A DNA stretch of 64,000 nucleotides, taken from positions 620,001 through 684,000 of the forward strand of contig DASXEW010000001.1 in assembly GCA_036489885.1 (NCBI GenBank). Reading direction: 5' to 3'. The notes under the pieces are model-generated. The model was not told where the DNA came from. It ran no database searches and worked only from the letters and a program-made list of their open reading frames with translations. Numbering within the stretch: the stretch's first letter is position 1; each line of letters opens with the position of its first letter. This DNA is from Candidatus Baltobacteraceae bacterium. Lineage in GTDB: Bacteria > Vulcanimicrobiota > Vulcanimicrobiia > Vulcanimicrobiales > Vulcanimicrobiaceae. The position numbers and the translations under genes were made by a program. Below are positions 59,495 to 64,000 of the stretch, in pieces.

Positions 59495-60496
59495 ATGCAA
59501 CAACGTGGAACATTCATCGCATCAAGCGCATGCGTACTCATGCAAGCCGTGATGTCGCAGCCGGTGCTTGCAGCGACCGCGAATCTGAATATTGAGGTAG
59601 CCCAGTATCCCGGATTCGATTACGGGATGCCCGTCGCAATCGCGCAGCATTTGGGCTACATGCAACGTGAGGGAATTGTCTTAGGAGAGATCACGGGATC
59701 GAACGGCGGGGGGACGAGCATTCGCAACATCTCGCAAGGCGGGCTTTCGCTCGGGCTGGTCGCGACGTCGGCTGCAATCAAGGCGATCCTGGCCGGAGAA
59801 GATCTGAAGATTATAGCAGGTGGCGTCCAAACTCCCGGCACGTGTTGTTGGGTCGTGAAGAAGAATTCGCCTATTAAGTCTATCCACGATTTCGTTGGAA
59901 AGCGCGTCGGTTTTACGCAGCCGACGTCGAGCAGTCAGGCGATGATCACACTCTGTCTGCAGGCAGCCGGTATCGATCCTGCGAGCGTTCAGCTCATTGC
60001 GGCCGGTGGTGTGGGCGACAACTTAGTCCTTCTAAACGGTGGCGGGCTCGACGTTGCGTTCACCGTCGATCCGACCTTAAGTCAGCATGAGAGCGAGATT
60101 CGGTTGATTTTTTACGTGCGCGACTACCTCCCGCACTACATGCAAACCGTATGGGTCGCGACACCACAGTTTCTTCGCGAGCAGAAAGATCTTGTCGCGG
60201 GGTTCCTGCGCGCTTGCGCTCAGGCGGTCGACTACATCGTCGGTCATCCATTGCAGTCAGCGCATATCTACGCGCAGCTCGGAGGATCGGACGAGCATTA
60301 TTTGAGCCTTGGCCTCGCACACGAACGGCCTACGGCGTATTTCGGCAAGGGCGAGTTGAACATCGAAGGGATGAAGCTCGCGATTGATTCGATGCGTCTC
60401 GGAAAGCTGATCGGTCCTGAAAAAGTCGATCTCCCGCGAATCTGCGATCAAAGCACTTTGCCGCCTTCGCAGCGCGTCGCACTCAAGCCGATCTAG
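59495..60496 (+). CDS. NMT1/SsuA-type substrate-binding protein
   Basis: A 333-residue secreted type II periplasmic-binding protein. The N-terminal 28 residues form a signal peptide (TFIASSACVLMQAVMSQPVLA). The fold of the nitrate/sulfonate/thiamine-precursor group is seen in VAQYPGFDYGMPVAIAQHLG and KRVGFTQPTSSSQAM. No permease or ATPase gene is beside it, so it may serve a transporter elsewhere. ATG 59495 is chosen over the TTG just upstream. It is divergent from the lyase gene with 41 bases between, so the two may be co-regulated. Confidence 0.82.
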   Translation: MQQRGTFIASSACVLMQAVMSQPVLAATANLNIEVAQYPGFDYGMPVAIAQHLGYMQREGIVLGEITGSNGGGTSIRNISQGGLSLGLVATSAAIKAILAGEDLKIIAGGVQTPGTCCWVVKKNSPIKSIHDFVGKRVGFTQPTSSSQAMITLCLQAAGIDPASVQLIAAGGVGDNLVLLNGGGLDVAFTVDPTLSQHESEIRLIFYVRDYLPHYMQTVWVATPQFLREQKDLVAGFLRACAQAVDYIVGHPLQSAHIYAQLGGSDEHYLSLGLAHERPTAYFGKGELNIEGMKLAIDSMRLGKLIGPEKVDLPRICDQSTLPPSQRVALKPI

Positions 60497-60575
60497 GTTA
60501 CGGGTTCCCTACACGGGGGCCAAGGCTGCGCGCGCCTAAGTCTAAAGCGTCGCGAAAGGAAGTCCGCACCCAGGG

Positions 60576-61403
60576 GTGACCCGGCTCCGTCTCCAGGAAC
60601 TCGTCAAGGATCGCTTTGGAATCAAGGCCGAGTCGATGCAGTCTAACCGCATCGATCTCGCTCTTGCGCGCGCGACGGCGGCACTGCGTGTCTCACCGGA
60701 TGCGGCGGTGGATTGGCTGGCAACCGCTGGGACGGATCAGGCGGTGTGGCAAGACCTCATCGAGCTGCTGCTGGTTCGCGAGACGAGTTTTTTCCGGCAC
60801 AACGCCTGGTTTGCGAGTCTCGAAGACCAGGTGCTCGCGCCGCTCATCGCAGCCAAGCGGGCCGGCGTAAAGCGACTCAACGTTTGGAGCGCGGGTTGTG
60901 CCTCCGGCGAAGAGCCCTATAGTATCGCAATCGCGCTCGATGGAATGCTGCGCGGCGAGAATTGGGAAGTGCGCATCATTGGAACGGACGTCAACGAACG
61001 CGCGCTCGATGCCGCGCGCACCGGGCGATACCGTGCATGGGCACTCCGCGAAGTCGATGCCGCGTTGCGCGCGCGCTATTTTACCGAAGTCGAATCCGAC
61101 GTCTTCGAGATCGCGAAATCTATCCGCGAGAAAGTCTCGTTCTACGCGGTGAACCTGGCCGACACTCCGGGTATCGCGAACATCGATCTGCTCGTTTGCC
61201 GCAACGTCCTCATCTATTTAACGCCGGAGCATCAAGCCGGGCTCGCGCGCCGGTTGGCTGAATGTCTTGCCTCAGGTGGCTGGCTCGCGGTTGCGCCGGT
61301 CGAGGCGAATTCGGAATGGTTTCCGGGGCTGAGGCCTCTGCGGCTGCCGAGCGCGATCTTCTTTCAATATGCACGCACCGGCGAAGAATTGAGTCTCGTT
61401 TGA
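60576..61403 (+). CDS. cheR: CheR chemotaxis methyltransferase
   Basis: A 275-residue CheR with all classic motifs, in contrast to the copy at 22416: VRETSFFRHNAWF, VWSAGCASGEEPYSIAIAL (SAM site), IIGTDVNERALDAARTGRY and LVCRNVLIYL. It methylates receptor glutamates using SAM. The N-terminal helical domain is about residues 1-65. GTG 60576 is the start; a GAAAGGAAG stretch lies about 15 bases upstream. The stop overlaps the next start as TTGA. First gene of the second chemosensory operon. Confidence 0.93.
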   Translation: MTRLRLQELVKDRFGIKAESMQSNRIDLALARATAALRVSPDAAVDWLATAGTDQAVWQDLIELLLVRETSFFRHNAWFASLEDQVLAPLIAAKRAGVKRLNVWSAGCASGEEPYSIAIALDGMLRGENWEVRIIGTDVNERALDAARTGRYRAWALREVDAALRARYFTEVESDVFEIAKSIREKVSFYAVNLADTPGIANIDLLVCRNVLIYLTPEHQAGLARRLAECLASGGWLAVAPVEANSEWFPGLRPLRLPSAIFFQYARTGEELSLV

Positions 61404-62026
61404 GTTCCGATCGCGATGCACGCAGAATTCGCGCGCCGCTCGACTGGAGAAATGCCTACGCGCGTTTGCGGTCGGCCGAGGAGCGTATCAATGCGATCGA
61501 CCTGCGCTCGCAAGAAGAAATCGAAGCGCTCGTTCGCGCGCGCGCACGACAGCTCGAAGCACTGGCGAACGCGCCTCCGTTACCCGACGCCATCGACCTC
61601 GTGATATTGCTGGTCGCCGGTGAACGCTATGCATTTGACGTCAAAGAGGCTTCCGAAGCAATCGCCATCACGCATGTAACGGCCTTACCCGGTGTGCCGA
61701 CGTTCTTTCGCGGATTGATAAGCCATCGCGGCAGCGTCTATCCGCTGCTCGACATTCGGCCGCTCGTGGGTGGTGCGCTGTTGCGGAGCGTCCAATTTTC
61801 TCAAGCGATTTTGTTCACCTCGGGCGGCGCGGCCGTTGCGGTAGGCGCGCATGCGGTCGAATCACTCCAGCGTGTCGACGTAGCCGGAATCGATGGGTGG
61901 CAGGCGGCAGACGGTGCCAAGATCGTCGATATGCGGGCACTAATCGCGGACGTCCGGCTCGTCGTCGACGATCGCATCGGCGTCGCAGAGCATTCATCGA
62001 GTGGGGATTCGGGCAATGCAGGCTGA
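61400..62026 (+). CDS. cheW: CheW-like coupling protein
   Basis: A 208-residue protein. The first 70 residues are an Arg/Glu-rich helical extension (EERINAIDLRSQEEIEALVR), then a CheW domain (VILLVAGERYAFDVKEASEA; LPGVPTFFRGLISHRGSVYP; LLDIRPLVGG). TTG 61400 overlaps the cheR stop and gives a sensible N-terminus; a reading from 61262 lies inside cheR. It couples a receptor, not seen here, to the CheA downstream. The start of cheA overlaps its end by 11 bases. Confidence 0.88.
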   Translation: MSSDRDARRIRAPLDWRNAYARLRSAEERINAIDLRSQEEIEALVRARARQLEALANAPPLPDAIDLVILLVAGERYAFDVKEASEAIAITHVTALPGVPTFFRGLISHRGSVYPLLDIRPLVGGALLRSVQFSQAILFTSGGAAVAVGAHAVESLQRVDVAGIDGWQAADGAKIVDMRALIADVRLVVDDRIGVAEHSSSGDSGNAG

Positions 62027-64000
62027 TCGCGCGGAGGCCCTGCGTGCGCGGCTGCTCGCCACCTTCCGGCTCGAAGCAGAAGAGCATTTGCAGACGATTG
62101 CCGCCGAGCTCGAGGTTCTCTCGGACGATTCGTCATCCGATACTCCGACGCACGTCGAAACGCTCTTTCGTGTCATGCATACGCTCAAAGGCGCGTCGCG
62201 CTCCGTAGGCCTCGAGTCATTCGAGGCGGCGGCGCATCGCTGCGAATCGATTCTGCGTTCGCACGTCGATGCCGGAACCGCCCCGGATGCGGGCACGATT
62301 CGCTCGCTCCGTGAGGCCGCGGAGATGTTCGCGGGCTTCCTCGCCGGAGCGGTTGATGCGAAAGATCTCGCGCAGGTCGGCGGTGAGAAGAAGGCGGCTC
62401 AGGTCGCGGATACGCCGGTTCGTACGCATGCCGTACCGATCACTCAGCCGGCGACTGACGTCATTCGCGTCGAGGCGTCGCGTCTCGACCGGCTCGTCGT
62501 ATTAATGGAAGATCTGTTGAGTCCGAAGCTCGCCGTAGCTGCACATGCGACGCAGGCGATCGAAATCGCGGAAGAAATCGTCCGGTTGCGCGAAACCGCG
62601 AAGGGCGAGGTTCTGGAAGGGCTGCGGACGCTCGAGGCACGCGCGCGTCGTCATTTGGATGCGCTTCGCTCGGACCAGCGCGCCCTGCAAACGACCATTG
62701 ACGACCTTTACGATGAGTTATTGCGCGCACGCCTGACGCCGGCGCAGACGATACTCGAGGCTTTTCCCGCGATGGTTCGAGATTTGTGCCGCATGACCGG
62801 GAAGGAAGTAGTCTGGAAGTCTTCGGGCGAGCACTTGGAAGTCGATCGGAAAGTGCTCAATCTCGTGAAGGACCCATTGATTCACATGGTTCGCAACGCG
62901 ATCGATCACGGCATCGAATCGCCGGAGGAACGCGCTGCAAACGGGAAGCCGCGCGCGGGAAACGTCTCCGTAACGATCGCGCCCGCGGACGGAAACAAGG
63001 TCAGCATCGAAGTCCGCGACGACGGCCGCGGATTTGCGATTGATGCGATTCGCGGTGCTGCGCTGCGTTCGCATCTCTCGACACCCGACGCGGTCGCCGG
63101 TATGAGCGACGCCGAAGTAACGGAACTCGCGTTTAGTGCCGGCGTCAGCACGGCGCCCGTGGTGACCACGATCTCAGGTCACGGGCGTGGCCTTGCGATC
63201 GTCCGCGATTCGATCGAACGCGTCGGCGGACGTGTTTCGACCCGATCGTCGCCGGGGAAAGGCACGGCCATACGACTCGATCTTCCGGCGAGCATCGTCA
63301 CGTATCGTGCGTTGCTCGTCAGCGCGGGCGGACAGCAATTTCTTTTTCCAATTGAATCGGTCGAGCGGACGCTCCTGATCTCGCGCGAAGATGCGCTGCC
63401 TGCGCTTGAGGCCGGAACGTTCGTGCAGAAAGAGCGGTCTCTGCCGTTTGGAAGCCTCGATGCGACGCTCGGTCTGATCCGGCACGGCAGCGACGACGAG
63501 GTTCGGCGTGAGATGCCCGCGTTGGTAGTCGCGAACGGCGACCGTCGTGGCGTCGTGCTCGTCGATGACGTGATCGGTGAGCGCGAGATCGTCGTGAAGC
63601 CGCTCTTGCCGCCGTTGCGTCGCGTGCGAAACGTCCTCGCTGCGGGCCTCTTGGGATCGGGAGAGCTGGTCCTCGTTCTCCGTCCCCTCGACGTTCTGAC
63701 GTCCCTTGGTTCGCACGCAACCGTTCGCGATGAAAGCGACGCGCTCGCTCGACCGCGCATCCCGCGCGTTCTCATCGTCGACGATTCGATTACGACCCGC
63801 ACGATGGAACGGAATCTCTTCGAGGTTGCCGGCTATCTCGTCTCGCTTGCGGCCGACGGTATGGAGGCGTGGGAGCTGTTGCAAACACAAGAGTTCGATC
63901 TCATCGTCTCGGACATCGACATGCCGAGAATGGACGGTTTTGAACTGACGTCGCGCATTCGGGGACACGCAACGCTCGCGAACCTGCCGGTCGTGCTGGT
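62016..64000 (+). CDS. cheA: CheA histidine kinase with fused receiver (3' partial)
   Basis: At least 661 residues, cut by the window end. Order: Hpt (about 1-115, His in LFRVMHTLKGASRSVG), linker, dimerisation helices (about 150-270), ATPase (VRNAIDHGIESPEE; DDGRGFAIDA; GHGRGLAIVRDSI), CheW-like P5 (FPIESVERTLLISREDALPA) and a receiver whose Asp lies in VSDIDMPRMDGFEL near the right edge. It has the same CheA-REC layout as the gene at 2030. ATG 62016 is preceded by GGGG. It differs enough in the linker and dimerisation part to be a separate pathway. Confidence 0.92.
   Translation, partial: MQADRAEALRARLLATFRLEAEEHLQTIAAELEVLSDDSSSDTPTHVETLFRVMHTLKGASRSVGLESFEAAAHRCESILRSHVDAGTAPDAGTIRSLREAAEMFAGFLAGAVDAKDLAQVGGEKKAAQVADTPVRTHAVPITQPATDVIRVEASRLDRLVVLMEDLLSPKLAVAAHATQAIEIAEEIVRLRETAKGEVLEGLRTLEARARRHLDALRSDQRALQTTIDDLYDELLRARLTPAQTILEAFPAMVRDLCRMTGKEVVWKSSGEHLEVDRKVLNLVKDPLIHMVRNAIDHGIESPEERAANGKPRAGNVSVTIAPADGNKVSIEVRDDGRGFAIDAIRGAALRSHLSTPDAVAGMSDAEVTELAFSAGVSTAPVVTTISGHGRGLAIVRDSIERVGGRVSTRSSPGKGTAIRLDLPASIVTYRALLVSAGGQQFLFPIESVERTLLISREDALPALEAGTFVQKERSLPFGSLDATLGLIRHGSDDEVRREMPALVVANGDRRGVVLVDDVIGEREIVVKPLLPPLRRVRNVLAAGLLGSGELVLVLRPLDVLTSLGSHATVRDESDALARPRIPRVLIVDDSITTRTMERNLFEVAGYLVSLAADGMEAWELLQTQEFDLIVSDIDMPRMDGFELTSRIRGHATLANLPVVL

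Overview
The window is a dense stretch of about 60 genes from a GC-rich bacterium. I see no phage, insertion sequence or CRISPR array. The mix points to a deep-branching, soil-type lineage: branched-chain amino-acid-type ABC transport, acyl-CoA ligases, large hybrid kinases, ECF and partner-switching stress control, and SpoVS beside YmdB in an otherwise non-sporulation context. I would guess Eremiobacterota/WPS-2 or a relative, but nothing here proves that. Genes are packed with 1-4 base stop/start overlaps (ATGA, GTGA, TTGA, TAATG, TAGTG), so most clusters read as translationally coupled operons.

Layout. 0-7.5 kb: chemosensory operon (CheW, chemoreceptor, CheA-REC, receiver-less CheB, hybrid kinase). 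7.5-12.9 kb: amine oxidase, LuxR-type regulator, Hpt protein, HD-GYP regulator, CtaG-like protein. 12.9-22.4 kb, minus strand: uptake and CoA-activation operon (two AMP-forming ligases, SDR, amidohydrolase, binding protein, LivH, LivM, fused LivG-LivF). 22.4-29.0 kb: CheR-like protein and a 1931-residue hybrid kinase with an array of 92-residue HAMP repeats. 29.2-33.3 kb: stress region with an RsbU-type phosphatase fused to an RsbW-like ATPase, a STAS antagonist, two paralogous Cys/His-rich mini-proteins and small envelope proteins, with sigma-B-like promoter motifs. 33.3-41.8 kb: ProC; a hydantoinase, mini-metallopeptidase and transporter operon; malic enzyme; RseB-like, anti-sigma and ECF sigma operon. 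41.9-47 kb: YmdB, SpoVS, PHP phosphoesterase, AhcY and MetK. 47-55.4 kb: three MFS transporters, IlvD/Edd-type dehydratase, cyclase-family hydrolase, amidase. 55.5-60.5 kb: tRNA-Asn, LeuC, LeuD, a probable selenocysteine glutaredoxin-DinB fusion, an isocitrate-lyase-family enzyme and a solute-binding protein. 60.6-64 kb: a second chemosensory operon (CheR, CheW, CheA) cut by the window end.

The strongest discovery candidate is at 57750-58577. A glutaredoxin domain has an in-frame TGA exactly where the first Cys of CxxC belongs, a well-placed ribosome site upstream and a SECIS-like hairpin just downstream, and it is fused to a DinB-like domain. A second pattern is that three genes (Hpt, LivG-LivF, YmdB) have no ATG/GTG/TTG at their conserved N-terminus, but each has an in-frame ATA overlapping the preceding stop (ATAA or ATAG), which suggests AUA initiation in coupled operons. 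A third is a set of GTTT-N14-GGGTAT-type motifs around the partner-switching genes.
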